Of a stretch of 64,000 nucleotides of DNA, positions 25,487 through 34,985 are shown in pieces. The notes beneath the pieces are model-generated. The model made no database searches. It worked only from the letters and a program-made list of their open reading frames with translations, and had not been told where the DNA came from. The stretch is from Pseudomonas sp. ICMP22404. GTDB taxonomy: Bacteria > Pseudomonadota > Gammaproteobacteria > Pseudomonadales > Pseudomonadaceae. The position numbers and the translations under genes were made by a program. The stretch covers positions 124,001-188,000 of the forward strand of contig NZ_VCNG01000004.1 in assembly GCF_006227205.1 (NCBI RefSeq), written 5' to 3'. How positions within the stretch are numbered: position 1 is the stretch's first letter; every line of letters starts with the position of its first letter.

Positions 25487-27349
25487 TCAGAAGCTGGCAC
25501 CAATGACCAGACCAAAGAAGTCACGATCATTCAGGTTGTCGAAATAGGCGTTGGTGTTGTAGTCGGTGTAACTCAGGTCGACGTAGTAGCGGCGCATGTA
25601 GTCGAAGCGAGCCCCGACACTCGCAACCGTGCGGTCTTCGATGAAGGTGCCATCGGCCGACCAACCCTTGAGGTCGCGCGAGAGAAACAGGCGCGGACGG
25701 ACGGTGACGTTAGCAATCAGGGAGGGGTACTCGGCCTCTACCTGAGCGCGAACGCCATAGGCCTCGGTGGTGGCGTAACCATCCGTGCTGCAGTTTTTTG
25801 CCACTGCGTTGACGCTGCCGGCAAAACCACAATTGGCATCCCCCCCCAGGCTGGAATGAGCACCGACGCCGTACTCGAACGCGCGGCCATAGCGGACATC
25901 GGTTTTTGGATTGCCAATTCCAGCCCAATGCTGGTAGGCGAATTCCCCGGTAAGGCTGACCGACGAGGCGCCCAGCACGTTGCCGAAGCTCTTGATGGTC
26001 GAGAGGTTCAGCTGGGTCATGTCCTTACGGTCGTAGCCACGAATGATGCCGTCACTGGCAAGAGGCTGGTTGCGATCCGCCATTGGGCCTACGCCCGTTG
26101 CCGCGAGCAAGAACAAGTCCGTCCCCGAAACCGAGACGGGCACGTCCTTGTGAAACGAGAGCTCACCGGCCACTGCCCAGCCACCCAGCACCGTTGAGGC
26201 GCTGATGCCGGTGATCTTGATGTCCTCGGCTGAGTAGTCCCAGAACGCACTACCGAGGCCGTTGTAGATGGAGCCCGGGACAGTGCCATTGTCTCGCCTC
26301 ACCGAAAGCGAGGGGGTATGGGTGTGATAGTTCACATGGTAGAGACCGAATTCGGTATCCAGTGAGTCGACATATTTCTTCAGGGCGACGCCATACTGAC
26401 CAAGGTTGTCGGGTTTCTCGTCCGAGCGTTTCGAGAGCACGCTGTTGGGCACATTGCCAAGCCATTGATCGGCCAGAGAGACGGGAAGCGCCGGTACATG
26501 AAGTCCATCCGCCGAACAGTTGAGCGCTCCGGATGGCGACCAGTAGGTGCCGCAGCCATCGATGCTCGTGCGCTTCCACTCGAACTGGTAGAAGGCTTCC
26601 AGTTGATATTCATTGGGCAACTGAAAGGAGAACGAAACTTGTGGGATCGGAAGAATGGCTTCCTTGAGCAGCGTTCCCGGCTGGCGCAGGGCATTCACAT
26701 CCAAGACCGAGTACGAATTGATGCCGGGTACGTATAGGCTCTCACCCCAGTTGACCGCGTGCTGACCGAGCTTCACTTCCCCGGAAACGCTATCGCCAAT
26801 GTTGAAGCCGCTGTAGGTGTAGAGATCGAGTAATTCGACGCCCTTGAACTTGGACAAGTTGGTATCGAAGTCAGAGTCATCCAGGGGCTTGTTACTGTCA
26901 TAACCGTTGTTGGGCGCCCCCAGGTTGGTGTCTCCGCGGTCGAGCCTGATGTTGTCCCACGCCTTGGCCCGGATGAAGACGCCCTGATCCTCCTTCTTCA
27001 GGTTCACCTCACCGATGACCCGCAGCAACGTGGTGAAGTTGTCCCCCTTGTCGAAGTTGAGAACGTTTGTGCTGCCCGTGTCAGTACTGTTGTTGCCCCC
27101 CGCGATCGGTCCCACCAGATCCTGATTCGGGCTCCTTGCCCGCCATCCCATGGTCAGCGAGGTATCCAGCGCCCAGATGGCTTGCAAACCGTTATCGAAT
27201 TGGGTCACACCCGCCTGCGCAGCAGGCGCCAGCATGGCGACACATACCGCGATGGCGAGGGGCTGTTTTAACGGTTGCGCCTGACACTCTGTTCCAGAGG
27301 CCGCCTGCACTGACTGGGGGGCGTCACATTGCTTTCTATTCTTGTGCAC
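25487..27349 (-). CDS. DUF1302 outer-membrane beta-barrel-like protein
   Basis: A 620-residue protein starting at GTG 27349, with GGGAGA 6 bp upstream. A signal peptide follows a basic, Gln-rich leader (hydrophobic core about 29-44, cleavage near AQAGV). The mature protein shows many amphipathic strands, SLTMGWRARSPNQDL near the start, and ends in FFGLVIGASF, an aromatic C-terminus typical of outer-membrane barrels. DUF1302 proteins are paired with DUF1329 proteins in many pseudomonad catabolic clusters. Passage of hydrophobic substrates through the outer membrane is the likely job, but this is inferred from context. The run of eight C at 25841-25848 lies inside the gene. Confidence 0.9.
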   Translation of the reverse strand: MHKNRKQCDAPQSVQAASGTECQAQPLKQPLAIAVCVAMLAPAAQAGVTQFDNGLQAIWALDTSLTMGWRARSPNQDLVGPIAGGNNSTDTGSTNVLNFDKGDNFTTLLRVIGEVNLKKEDQGVFIRAKAWDNIRLDRGDTNLGAPNNGYDSNKPLDDSDFDTNLSKFKGVELLDLYTYSGFNIGDSVSGEVKLGQHAVNWGESLYVPGINSYSVLDVNALRQPGTLLKEAILPIPQVSFSFQLPNEYQLEAFYQFEWKRTSIDGCGTYWSPSGALNCSADGLHVPALPVSLADQWLGNVPNSVLSKRSDEKPDNLGQYGVALKKYVDSLDTEFGLYHVNYHTHTPSLSVRRDNGTVPGSIYNGLGSAFWDYSAEDIKITGISASTVLGGWAVAGELSFHKDVPVSVSGTDLFLLAATGVGPMADRNQPLASDGIIRGYDRKDMTQLNLSTIKSFGNVLGASSVSLTGEFAYQHWAGIGNPKTDVRYGRAFEYGVGAHSSLGGDANCGFAGSVNAVAKNCSTDGYATTEAYGVRAQVEAEYPSLIANVTVRPRLFLSRDLKGWSADGTFIEDRTVASVGARFDYMRRYYVDLSYTDYNTNAYFDNLNDRDFFGLVIGASF

Positions 27350-27696
27350 GGTTCATCTCCCTTCTTCTTGTTGTGGAGAATCAGCAAACAACACAAATGC
27401 GGGCTCGGAGTTTCTGGCCTGCATCTCCGCCGGACTCACTAGGCCAAAAAGCTCAGTGGACGCCGCAGGATATAGCCCCCCTCCCACAGTGCTCCCCCCC
27501 CCTCTCGGGAGGGAGCGCCGCTACGTATCGGAATATCGGCCATCGCTCGCAGCCGCACGGCCACGCAGAAAAATCGGCGGTCGGCACTTGGCCGGCCGCC
27601 GGTTCGGGAGGCAGCAGAAGACGCACTAGACAAGGGAGAAAGGGAGGACGGATGGTCACCCGCCGTGCTGACATCACGGCGAGACTCGATGTTCGC
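27350..27696. other. Gap between SDR and envelope module
   Basis: The 347 bp gap has no gene. It holds one member of the GC hairpin family and a very C-rich stretch (27476-27502). It is long enough to carry a separate promoter for the DUF1302-DUF1329-Ycf48-RND genes, though none is obvious. Confidence 0.4.
27495..27513. repeat. GC hairpin family, copy 1
   Basis: Seven C, a 5-base loop CTCTC, then GGGAGGG: six of seven pairs, the central T of the left arm being C here. It belongs to a family of ten in this window. Confidence 0.5.
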
Positions 27697-28536
27697 TCAA
27701 GCCGACTTTACGGTCGACAATACGAGCTTGTCGAACACGCGGTCACCGAACCATTTTCTGATGCACATCATCGGTTTTGCATACTTGCCTGCGACATAGC
27801 GGGTCTTCGGCTTCCGGGCCTTGATCGCCTGCAGAACCAGATCGGTGATCACATCAGGGGAGGAACCACTGCCGGGGCTGTAGCTGGCGCGCGTCGCCTT
27901 CGCCAGAGCCTGCGCCATCCCCTGGTAGGGACCGGAGCCGGAACGCTTGAGCATCGGTTCCACCATGACATCACCAAACTCGGTTTCGATAACGCCAGGC
28001 TGGATGATGACCACATCGATGTTGAACGCGCTCAGTTCGATCCGCAGGCAATCCGACCATCCCTCCAACGCGTGCTTGGTGGCATGGTACCAACTGCCCA
28101 GCGGGGTATAGACCTTGCCGCCCATCGAGGAAATATTGATGATCTCGCCGCTCTTCTTCCTGCGCATCGAAGGCAGCACCCGTTGAGTAAGACGAGCCAG
28201 GCCAAACAGGTTAACCTCGAATTGATACCGGGCTTCCTCGATGCTGATGTCTTCCATCGCCCCGTACATGCCAAACCCGGCATTGTTGATCAGCACATCA
28301 ACGCTGCCATGAGTGGTTTCTATCCGCTGGACGACCGCCTCCACATCGGCCTCGCGGGTGATGTCCATGCCCATCGTGAAGGCCCCTAGCTGCTCCAGGT
28401 CCTGCATCAGCTCGACCCGGCGAGCGACAGCGTAGACCGTCATCCCCTCGGCCAGCAGTGCTTTCACAAACGCCTTGCCCATGCCCGATGAGGCACCCGT
28501 GACCAGAACCACTTGTTTGTTTGATGCGTCAGTCAT
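27697..28536 (-). CDS. Short-chain dehydrogenase/reductase
   Basis: A 279-residue SDR from the ATG at 28536, preceded by AGGAGCTC; the longer frame lacks such a site. The NAD(P)-binding motif TGASSGMG (about 12-19), NNAGFG, and the catalytic Ser...Tyr-x-x-x-Lys (INISSMGGK, YHATK) are all present. The tail after residue 230 (ARKPKTRYVAGKYAKP) is typical of classical SDRs acting on hydrophobic alcohols or ketones, such as retinol- or steroid-type enzymes. It sits 92 bp after the iron alcohol dehydrogenase gene on the same strand, so it may oxidise or reduce the same substrate series. Substrate not deducible. Confidence 0.88.
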   Translation of the reverse strand: MTDASNKQVVLVTGASSGMGKAFVKALLAEGMTVYAVARRVELMQDLEQLGAFTMGMDITREADVEAVVQRIETTHGSVDVLINNAGFGMYGAMEDISIEEARYQFEVNLFGLARLTQRVLPSMRRKKSGEIINISSMGGKVYTPLGSWYHATKHALEGWSDCLRIELSAFNIDVVIIQPGVIETEFGDVMVEPMLKRSGSGPYQGMAQALAKATRASYSPGSGSSPDVITDLVLQAIKARKPKTRYVAGKYAKPMMCIRKWFGDRVFDKLVLSTVKSA

Positions 28537-28628
28537 TTTTGAGCTCCTGTATATGCCACCGGTTCGGTTAAGCGAATAAATCGGATGCTTGGTGTCCTCA
28601 TGCTGAAATGACGACAGATCCAAAGGCC

Positions 28629-29840
28629 TCAGGCAGCCCCCTTGATCTGATAGACCAGGCGTGCGCCTTCCTCGGCGTTCATGTATTTGGGCACCGCGAA
28701 GAAGGTGAAGGCCTCCGTCATGGCACGCTGCACGATCAGCCGCACGTCCTTGCTCTCGATTACAGGCAACGCGCCGGGGATATCGAGATCGCGCGACAGC
28801 AACCTGACCTCATCGATAAAACGCTGTGCCAACACAATGGACGACTCAGTCTCCTCGCCCGCGCCGATAAGCAGCGCCAGTTCAGCGAGTTGCGTGATCA
28901 CCTTGTCTTTCGAAAACTGCAAGATGTGCGGCAAGATCACGGCATTGGCCAAGCCGTGGGGCACGTGATACAGGCCACCCAACTGGTGGGCGATTGCGTG
29001 AACGTAGCCCACTGCCACGTCGGAAATCGCCATGCCGGCATGATAAGAGGCGATAGCCATCGCTTCTCGGGCGTCTACATTGCTCCCCGACCGATAGGCC
29101 GTGCGCAAGTGCTTGAATACCAGGCCGATGGCCACGCGTGCGTTGATCCGCACCGACTCATTGGCGCGGGTACAGATGAAGGCCTCCACCGCATGGGTCA
29201 GCACATCCATGCCCGTCGCGGCGGTGACGTGGGGTGGCAAACCCAGCATCAAGTCAGGGTCCAGAGCCGTGGCATAGGGCACCATCTTGGTGTCGGCAAC
29301 GGTGTACTTACGGCGCTGCTCGGTGTTGGCCACCACAGCGGCAATCGTGACTTCCGAGCCCGTACCGGCAGTAGTGGGCACGGCGAACAAGGGCAGCGGC
29401 CGCTTCTTGAGTTTGAACGCGCCCTCCATCCTGGCAATGGGCATATCGTTGGTGACACCGGCCGCGATAATCTTCGCCGCATCCATGGGCGAACCACCGC
29501 CGACGGCAAGCACCGCATTGGCCTCGAATGCCTTGGCTATGGCAATGCCGGCATTCATCTGCTGTTCGGTGGGGTTGGGTTCGACCTGGTCGAATACACG
29601 CACCTCCACACCCAGTCTCTGTAAGTGCTCGACGATCTGCCGGTGCAAGTCGAACTTGACCAGGGCCGCGTCCGTCACCAGCAGTACGCGGTCGACGCCA
29701 TACCCCCTGATCAGTTGACACAGGCGAACCGAAGAGCCGCTTCCAGCAAATACCATCGGACGCGGATTGGGCATGAACCTGGCCGCTACGCCATAGAATT
29801 TCATCAGCATGCGGTGCCGCAGAACGTTCAGTAGAAACAT
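28629..29840 (-). CDS. Iron-containing (group III) alcohol dehydrogenase
   Basis: The 403-residue form starts at ATG 29840 with AAGGAG upstream. The NAD site GGGSPMDAAK and the TTAGTGSEVT motif are conserved. The metal ligands are expected in the stretch from ATGMDVLTHAVEAF (Asp/His) to the His-rich part around AHQLGGLYHVPHG. Family members oxidise primary alcohols or reduce aldehydes with NAD. The N-terminus has about 25 residues before the usual start of the fold. It lies 60 bp after a GMC-type alcohol dehydrogenase gene, so the cluster has two chemically different alcohol-oxidising enzymes side by side. Confidence 0.9.
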   Translation of the reverse strand: MFLLNVLRHRMLMKFYGVAARFMPNPRPMVFAGSGSSVRLCQLIRGYGVDRVLLVTDAALVKFDLHRQIVEHLQRLGVEVRVFDQVEPNPTEQQMNAGIAIAKAFEANAVLAVGGGSPMDAAKIIAAGVTNDMPIARMEGAFKLKKRPLPLFAVPTTAGTGSEVTIAAVVANTEQRRKYTVADTKMVPYATALDPDLMLGLPPHVTAATGMDVLTHAVEAFICTRANESVRINARVAIGLVFKHLRTAYRSGSNVDAREAMAIASYHAGMAISDVAVGYVHAIAHQLGGLYHVPHGLANAVILPHILQFSKDKVITQLAELALLIGAGEETESSIVLAQRFIDEVRLLSRDLDIPGALPVIESKDVRLIVQRAMTEAFTFFAVPKYMNAEEGARLVYQIKGAA

Positions 29841-29900
29841 TGGGGTCCATCTCCTTATCGCATTTTCATTGATCACACGGGTGGCTACGAGTAGCCGGGC

Positions 29901-31517
29901 TCAGCTATCGGCGAGCAACATTTCCGCGCCCTTCTCCGCAATCATGATGGTGGGTGCATTAGTGTTGCCTGAGGTGATGGTCGGCATGACCGAGGCGTCG
30001 ATGACCCGCAACCTCTTGACGCCGCGCACCCGCAACCTGGGATCCAGCACGGCGCGCTCGTCCGAACCCATGCGGCACGTTCCTGACGGGTGATAGACAG
30101 TGCCCGCCGTGGTGCGCAGGTGGTGCAGCAGTGCCTCATGGGTATTGGCCGCGGGCCCGGGCTCGATCTCTTCGGCTATGCGCGACGCGATAGCGGGCTG
30201 ACGCATAATCTGACGAATACGCTCCATCCCGCGGATCAAGACATTGATGTCGCGCTCATCGGACAGATAATGGGTGTCTATCAGGCTACGCTCACGAGGA
30301 TCGGCAGAGGCGATACGAACCTGGCCACGGCTGAAGGGGCGCGTCTGGATTGCGGAAACGGTGATGGCGGGTATCTCATCGATTTCGACGACACCATCAC
30401 TGTGAACGTGGAAAGACAGCGGTCGCATGGCCAACTGCAAATCCGCACGCTCGACCTTATTGCACGACTTGAAAAAGCCAACGATCTGAGAGGTTGTGGT
30501 ATTCATCACCCCTCGCCCGCTGACCAGCCATTTCGCCGCCTGCAACGCCATCATGCCCTTGCTTCGCAACAAGCCGTTACGGCTGTCGCTCGGTTTGCGA
30601 ACACGGAATTTCAGATGGCCGAACAGGTGATCCTGAAGGTTGCGCCCCACCTCCGGTGCGTTAGCTACCGGTGTGATGCCAAGTGAGCTCAGGTACGCGG
30701 CATCGCCAACCCCGGAGTGCTGGAGGATATGCGGGCTACCGATCGCGCCGGCAGAGAGAATGACCTCGCGCCGGCAGTTGACGACATTGATCTGCCCACT
30801 ACTGTCCTCATACTCGACGCCCACGGCGCACCGCCCCTCGAAGATCACCCGTCGCACCAACCCGGCGGTGATGACGGTAAGGTTTTGCCGATGAGTCACT
30901 GGATGCAGGAATGCCCGCGCGGTGGATTGGCGACGACCACGATGGATGGTACCCAACAGATACCCGATACCCTCCTGGTGACCACTGTTGACGTCCTCGT
31001 TAAACGGCATGCCGGCCTGCCTGGCTGCCTGCATAAAGGCGCTCGAGGTGCCGTGAAGGTCCTTGATCCAGCTCAGTCGTAGTTCGCCGGTACGTCCATG
31101 GTGGGCTTCGCTGCCGCCCTCATCCAGGCATTCTGAACGTTTGAAGTAGGGCAACACCTCGTCCCACGACCAACCGGGACAGCCCTTTGCAGACCAGTCG
31201 TCATAGTCCTCACGCTGACCGCGCACATACATCATGCCGTTCACCGAACTGCTACCGCCCAGTGTCTTGCCTTGCAGCAGCGCAACGGAGCGGTCGGCAA
31301 GATGCCTGGTAGCACGCGTCAGGTTCGGCCAGACGTAACTCGGGTTGGCCAATACAAACCCGACACCCGCCGGCACGTTGATCCAGAAGTTTTTATCCGG
31401 CCCACCCGCCTCGATCAGCAAAACCTTGTGCTTTCCGGAGGCAGTAAGCCGGTTGGCCAGCACGCAGCCGGCCGAGCCTGCCCCTACCACGATGTAATCG
31501 AAGTGCTCAGCAGCCAC
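29901..31517 (-). CDS. GMC-family FAD-dependent alcohol dehydrogenase (choline dehydrogenase/AlkJ-like)
   Basis: A 538-residue protein starting at GTG 31517, with GAGGAG 7 bp upstream. The FAD-binding VVGAGSAGCVLANRL is at the N-terminus. GGSSSVNGMMYVRG is the first GMC signature, and YHPSGTCRMG holds the active-site His region near the C-terminus, followed by GNTNAPTIMIAEKGA. AlkJ and related enzymes oxidise medium-chain alcohols to aldehydes and feed electrons to the respiratory chain. It is 69 bp downstream of the CoA-transferase gene. With the iron ADH and the aldehyde dehydrogenase at 47.7 kb, it could supply the alcohol-to-acid steps. Confidence 0.92.
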   Translation of the reverse strand: MAAEHFDYIVVGAGSAGCVLANRLTASGKHKVLLIEAGGPDKNFWINVPAGVGFVLANPSYVWPNLTRATRHLADRSVALLQGKTLGGSSSVNGMMYVRGQREDYDDWSAKGCPGWSWDEVLPYFKRSECLDEGGSEAHHGRTGELRLSWIKDLHGTSSAFMQAARQAGMPFNEDVNSGHQEGIGYLLGTIHRGRRQSTARAFLHPVTHRQNLTVITAGLVRRVIFEGRCAVGVEYEDSSGQINVVNCRREVILSAGAIGSPHILQHSGVGDAAYLSSLGITPVANAPEVGRNLQDHLFGHLKFRVRKPSDSRNGLLRSKGMMALQAAKWLVSGRGVMNTTTSQIVGFFKSCNKVERADLQLAMRPLSFHVHSDGVVEIDEIPAITVSAIQTRPFSRGQVRIASADPRERSLIDTHYLSDERDINVLIRGMERIRQIMRQPAIASRIAEEIEPGPAANTHEALLHHLRTTAGTVYHPSGTCRMGSDERAVLDPRLRVRGVKRLRVIDASVMPTITSGNTNAPTIMIAEKGAEMLLADS

Positions 31518-31586
31518 GACAATCTCCTCTGCAAACCGGCCAGCTCAATCGAACAAGGCGAGCTGGCTCGAACTGAAATGGGCCAA

Positions 31587-32804
31587 TCAACAGACGACCT
31601 TCTTCTCACGCAACTGCTGGATGGCTTCGGCACTGAAGCCCAGCTGCGCCAGGATCTCGTCGGTGTGCTCGCCCAGCAGTGGCGCACGGCGATGAACCCC
31701 GCCAGGCGTCACTGTCATCTTGACTGGGACCCCGGCAATCTTCGCAGGGGTCGCAGAGCCGGGCTGCTCGACCTCGGCGATCATGTCGCGACTGCGGAAA
31801 TGCGAATCCTCGACGATGTCTTTTGCGCTATACACCGGTCCGTAAGCGATCTTGCCGCCCAGCAGCTCGGTCAACTTGCCTTTGCTGTGCAGCTGAGTGA
31901 AGGCCTCGATCGCACTGACCACCTCTTCCCGATTGCTGGCGCGGGCGTTGTTGTTCTTGAAGCGCGGATCGCTTGCCATCTCTGGCCGTCCCATGACCTG
32001 AGTGAGGATTTCCCAGAAGCTTTCATTGGGGCAGGCAATGGCAACCCAGCCGTCCTTGGCCTGGAACAGGCCGAAGGGGCACAGCAGCGGGTGATGGTTG
32101 CCCTCCGGCCCCGGGGCAACGCCACGGTAGGAGTATTGATGCACGATGCGCTCGCAGACCGACAGGATGCTGTCAACCATGGACACGTCGACGAACTGTC
32201 CCACGCCAGTGCGTCGTGCATGGTGGACGGCGGCAAGGATGCCGAACGCCATGTTCATGCCGGGGATGGTGTCGCCAATGCCGGGGCCGATTTTCAGCGG
32301 GGTCTGGCCATCAGGCCCGGTAATCCCCATGACGCCACCCATGGCCTGGGCCACGACGTCGAATGCAGGCCATTCGGCATAAGGACTCTCACCTGTGCGC
32401 GGGTCGCCAAAGCCACGAATAGTGGCATACACCAGGCGCGGATTTTCCTCGCGCAAGCGCTCGTACGAGAGGCCGAAACGCTCCATCACCCCGACACGGA
32501 AATTCTCCACCAGCACGTCGGCTGAACGCACCAGGTGCAAAAGGATCTCTCGCGCCTGCGGTTGCTTGAGATCCAGCGCGATTGAGCTTTTGTTGCGGTT
32601 GATACTCTGGAAGTAGCCGCCGAAGGCCTTGACCTCATCGTCCGCACGATGCGGCGGCATGGGACGGCTCATGTCTCCGGTCAGCGCCTCGACCTTGATC
32701 ACCTCGGCACCATGGTCGGCCAACATCTGAGTGCCATAGGGACCGGCCAGCATCTGCGACAGATCGATGACCCGAAGGTCGGCGAGGGCTCCGCTGCGTT
32801 CCAC
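31587..32804 (-). CDS. Class III (CaiB/BaiF) CoA-transferase
   Basis: A 405-residue protein starting at GTG 32804, one base overlapping the stop of the MaoC gene upstream. N-terminal LRVIDLSQMLAGPYGTQMLAD and NRNKSSIALDL are family signatures; the Asp in PAFDVVAQA (about 149) is at the catalytic nucleophile position. Such enzymes move CoA between acids; known members act on formyl/oxalate, mesaconate, citramalate, itaconate and carnitine. The association with MaoC, acyl-CoA dehydrogenase and a CitE-like lyase resembles the itaconate and mesaconate modules, so a short dicarboxylate is a plausible acceptor or donor. Unlike the racemase at 34986, the catalytic His motif of AMACR is absent. Confidence 0.9.
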   Translation of the reverse strand: MERSGALADLRVIDLSQMLAGPYGTQMLADHGAEVIKVEALTGDMSRPMPPHRADDEVKAFGGYFQSINRNKSSIALDLKQPQAREILLHLVRSADVLVENFRVGVMERFGLSYERLREENPRLVYATIRGFGDPRTGESPYAEWPAFDVVAQAMGGVMGITGPDGQTPLKIGPGIGDTIPGMNMAFGILAAVHHARRTGVGQFVDVSMVDSILSVCERIVHQYSYRGVAPGPEGNHHPLLCPFGLFQAKDGWVAIACPNESFWEILTQVMGRPEMASDPRFKNNNARASNREEVVSAIEAFTQLHSKGKLTELLGGKIAYGPVYSAKDIVEDSHFRSRDMIAEVEQPGSATPAKIAGVPVKMTVTPGGVHRRAPLLGEHTDEILAQLGFSAEAIQQLREKKVVC

Positions 32805-33292
32805 TAGCGCTCCCCCCAGTGGCTGCGGCGCTTGATCAGTACGCTACGTTCGCCCTCCGCAACCACGACGTTGTGCTCGTTGACGCCGACGTGATGGAAG
32901 CGAACGATGCCAGCATCTTCACGATCCGCGTCGCGTAGCTCGAGTACTTTGGTCACGGCGTAGAGCGTGTCGCCATGGCCCACTGGCTTGGTGAACTTGA
33001 TATTGTCCATCCCCAATTCTGCCAACGCATTCTCACAGGTGTCCTGCGTGGCAAGGCCGAAGACGATCGACAAGTTCACACCGCCATAGGAGATGATTCG
33101 GGGAAACAACTTGGCCCCGACCGTCTGCATGAAGTGCTCGTTGAAGTGCCCTTGGGCAGTGTTCATGACCAGGTTGGTGATCAAGACGTTCTCGACCTCT
33201 GAAACCGTCTTGCCGCGCATATGGCGCATGGTCTGCCCTACTTCGAAGTCTTCAAAGTAGGTATCACGACCGGTGAGTTTGGAAATCTGCAT
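32804..33292 (-). CDS. MaoC-family hydratase 1 (mesaconyl/itaconyl-CoA hydratase-like)
   Basis: A 162-residue single hotdog-fold protein. The opening YFEDFEVGQTMRHMRGKTVSE and FNEHFMQTVG are typical of MaoC dehydratases. The family hydrates trans-2-enoyl-CoA thioesters; members near CitE-type lyases hydrate mesaconyl- or itaconyl-CoA. The active-site Asp-x-x-x-x-His of R-hydratases is not obvious, as in many of these short forms, where Asn-x-x-x-x-His occurs: NTAQGHF is the candidate. The gene begins 3 bp after the stop of the acyl-CoA dehydrogenase and overlaps the CoA-transferase start by one base, so the enzymes are made together. Confidence 0.85.
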   Translation of the reverse strand: MQISKLTGRDTYFEDFEVGQTMRHMRGKTVSEVENVLITNLVMNTAQGHFNEHFMQTVGAKLFPRIISYGGVNLSIVFGLATQDTCENALAELGMDNIKFTKPVGHGDTLYAVTKVLELRDADREDAGIVRFHHVGVNEHNVVVAEGERSVLIKRRSHWGER

Positions 33293-33295
33293 GGT

Positions 33296-34459
33296 TTACC
33301 CCTTGAGCAAATGATCGGAAATGATCCGCATCTGGATCTCCGATGTGCCTTCAAAGATTTTGGTCAGTCGCGCATCGCGCCAATAGCGCTCAACCGCGCA
33401 ATGCGTGGTGTACCCCGCGCCGCCGTGAATCTGCAGGGCGTCACTGGTGACCCGTTCGGACATTTCCGAGGCGAACAACTTGACCATCGACGCCTCCTTG
33501 TCACAGCGCTTGCCAGAGTCGATCTGGGTGCATACGTGGTACATCAGTTGCCGAGCGGCCTCGATCTGCGTCGCCATGTCGGCCAGACGGAAACGGGTGA
33601 ACTGGAAATCGCTGATCGGCTTACCGAACTGGACACGCTGCTTGGCGTACTCGATTGCATCCTCCAGAGAACCGCGCGCCAGACCGATCGAGCGCGCCGC
33701 CGTATGGGCGCGTGCGGTCTCCAGGCCGTGGGTGGCGAAGTAGAAGCCCTTGCCCTCCTCGCCCAGCAGGTTCGCGTGCGGCACGCGGCAGCCGTCGAAG
33801 GCGAGCTCCCAGGTCTTCCAGCCGTGGTAGCCGATCTTCGGAATCGGCGCCCCCTGGCAGTTGTCGGGCAACCGGCCGCGTGCTTTTTCGACCACGAATG
33901 CGCTGATACCCCTGTGCCTGGCCTCGGGCGAAGACGGCGGGCTGGTGCGGGCAAAGACGATGATGAAATCCGCACCATCGGCGAAGGTCACCCAGTATTT
34001 GTTACCCGTCAGTTCCCATTCGTCGTCGCTGACGCGTGTGGCGCGGCAGGACAGATTGGCCAGGTCAGACCCGGCACCAGGCTCGGACAGCGCCGCCGCG
34101 CCGAGAAACTCGCCACTCAACACGCGCGGCAACCAGCGCTGCCTCTGCTCGTCGGTGAGTATCTCGGGATGCAGAACATTGCCCCTGGCGAGCAGGCTAG
34201 CGACACTCATCCAGGCCCGTGACAGTTCCTCGGCGATCAGGCAGTACTCGATGCAGCCAAGTCCCATCCCGCCGTACTGTTCCGGCAGGAACATGCCAAA
34301 CCAGCCCATCGCCGCCATCTCGTCGATCAACTCACGTGGCATCACCCCCTTCTCGGGATCCAGCGCGTTGGCCAACGGCAGCACGCGCTCCATGGCGAAC
34401 TGACGCGCGGCCCCCTGGATCATCAGGCGCTCTTGCGTGAGATAACCGTCGCTGCTCAT
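33296..34459 (-). CDS. Acyl-CoA dehydrogenase
   Basis: The 387-residue form starts at ATG 34459, overlapping the stop of the second MaoC gene as ATGA, which decides the start; the longer frame is an artefact. It has the FAD/substrate motifs AALSEPGAGSDL and KYWVTFADGADF, then QIHGGAGYTTHCAVERYWRDAR and the catalytic Glu in KIFEGTSEIQ. These enzymes introduce the alpha-beta double bond into acyl-CoA with ETF as acceptor. Its place between two MaoC genes and a CoA-transferase suggests a short or branched acyl-CoA such as a methylsuccinyl- or 2-methylacyl-type ester, by context only. Confidence 0.93.
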   Translation of the reverse strand: MSSDGYLTQERLMIQGAARQFAMERVLPLANALDPEKGVMPRELIDEMAAMGWFGMFLPEQYGGMGLGCIEYCLIAEELSRAWMSVASLLARGNVLHPEILTDEQRQRWLPRVLSGEFLGAAALSEPGAGSDLANLSCRATRVSDDEWELTGNKYWVTFADGADFIIVFARTSPPSSPEARHRGISAFVVEKARGRLPDNCQGAPIPKIGYHGWKTWELAFDGCRVPHANLLGEEGKGFYFATHGLETARAHTAARSIGLARGSLEDAIEYAKQRVQFGKPISDFQFTRFRLADMATQIEAARQLMYHVCTQIDSGKRCDKEASMVKLFASEMSERVTSDALQIHGGAGYTTHCAVERYWRDARLTKIFEGTSEIQMRIISDHLLKG

Positions 34460-34944
34460 GCGGCCTTTCCTGCAATGCGAACCAGGTTGGTTCGCTCGAA
34501 CTCGACGACCACCTCGCCACGCTGGTTGTAGCCGATGGTGCGCCATGTCACCGGGCCGCCCATGCCGTTGCTGGCCAGGCGCTTGCTCAGTACGACGCTC
34601 TTGGCATACAGGGTGTCGCCGGGATAGACCGGCTTGCCATAGGCCAGCTTACCGATGCCCAGGAACGGCCCACCGGCCTCACTGAGGTCCTCCACCGACA
34701 GCCCGACGATGGTGTTGAACACCAGCAACGGGTTGACCGGGGCACGCTCGAAGCCCAGCGCCTGCGCGTACTCGGTGTTGTAGTAGGTGGGGTTGAAGTG
34801 CAGCGTCAGGGTCGAGAACAAGGTGCTGTCTGCCTCGGTAAGCGTGCGACCCCAGTGATGCACGAACTCCTGTCCCACTTCGTAGTGCTCGAATACGTGG
34901 CCGCGCTCGCGCACGGGAGCGTTGCGCAGTTCTTCTTCAGTCAT
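34456..34944 (-). CDS. MaoC-family hydratase 2
   Basis: A second 162-residue MaoC protein, clearly different from the first. It reads FEHYEVGQEFVHHWGRTLTEAD and HFNPTYYNTEYAQ, with FNPTYYN at the place of the active-site loop. It belongs to the itaconyl/mesaconyl-CoA hydratase-like branch by look. Its stop overlaps the start of the acyl-CoA dehydrogenase by four bases, so translation is coupled. Two hydratases in one operon suggest either a heteromer, as known for some MaoC pairs, or two separate hydration steps. Confidence 0.83.
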   Translation of the reverse strand: MTEEELRNAPVRERGHVFEHYEVGQEFVHHWGRTLTEADSTLFSTLTLHFNPTYYNTEYAQALGFERAPVNPLLVFNTIVGLSVEDLSEAGGPFLGIGKLAYGKPVYPGDTLYAKSVVLSKRLASNGMGGPVTWRTIGYNQRGEVVVEFERTNLVRIAGKAA

Positions 34945-34985
34945 GTCACGTCATCTCCGTGAGTGAAAAACGAGTTATGGATGGG

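Noticed and set aside
27067-28389. Plus-strand open frame of 440 codons
   Set aside because: It covers the start of the DUF1302 gene and most of the SDR gene in antisense. The protein is rich in Arg, His and Pro and matches nothing.
31272-32525. Plus-strand open frame of 417 codons
   Set aside because: Antisense to the class III CoA-transferase and GMC genes, both well supported by catalytic motifs.
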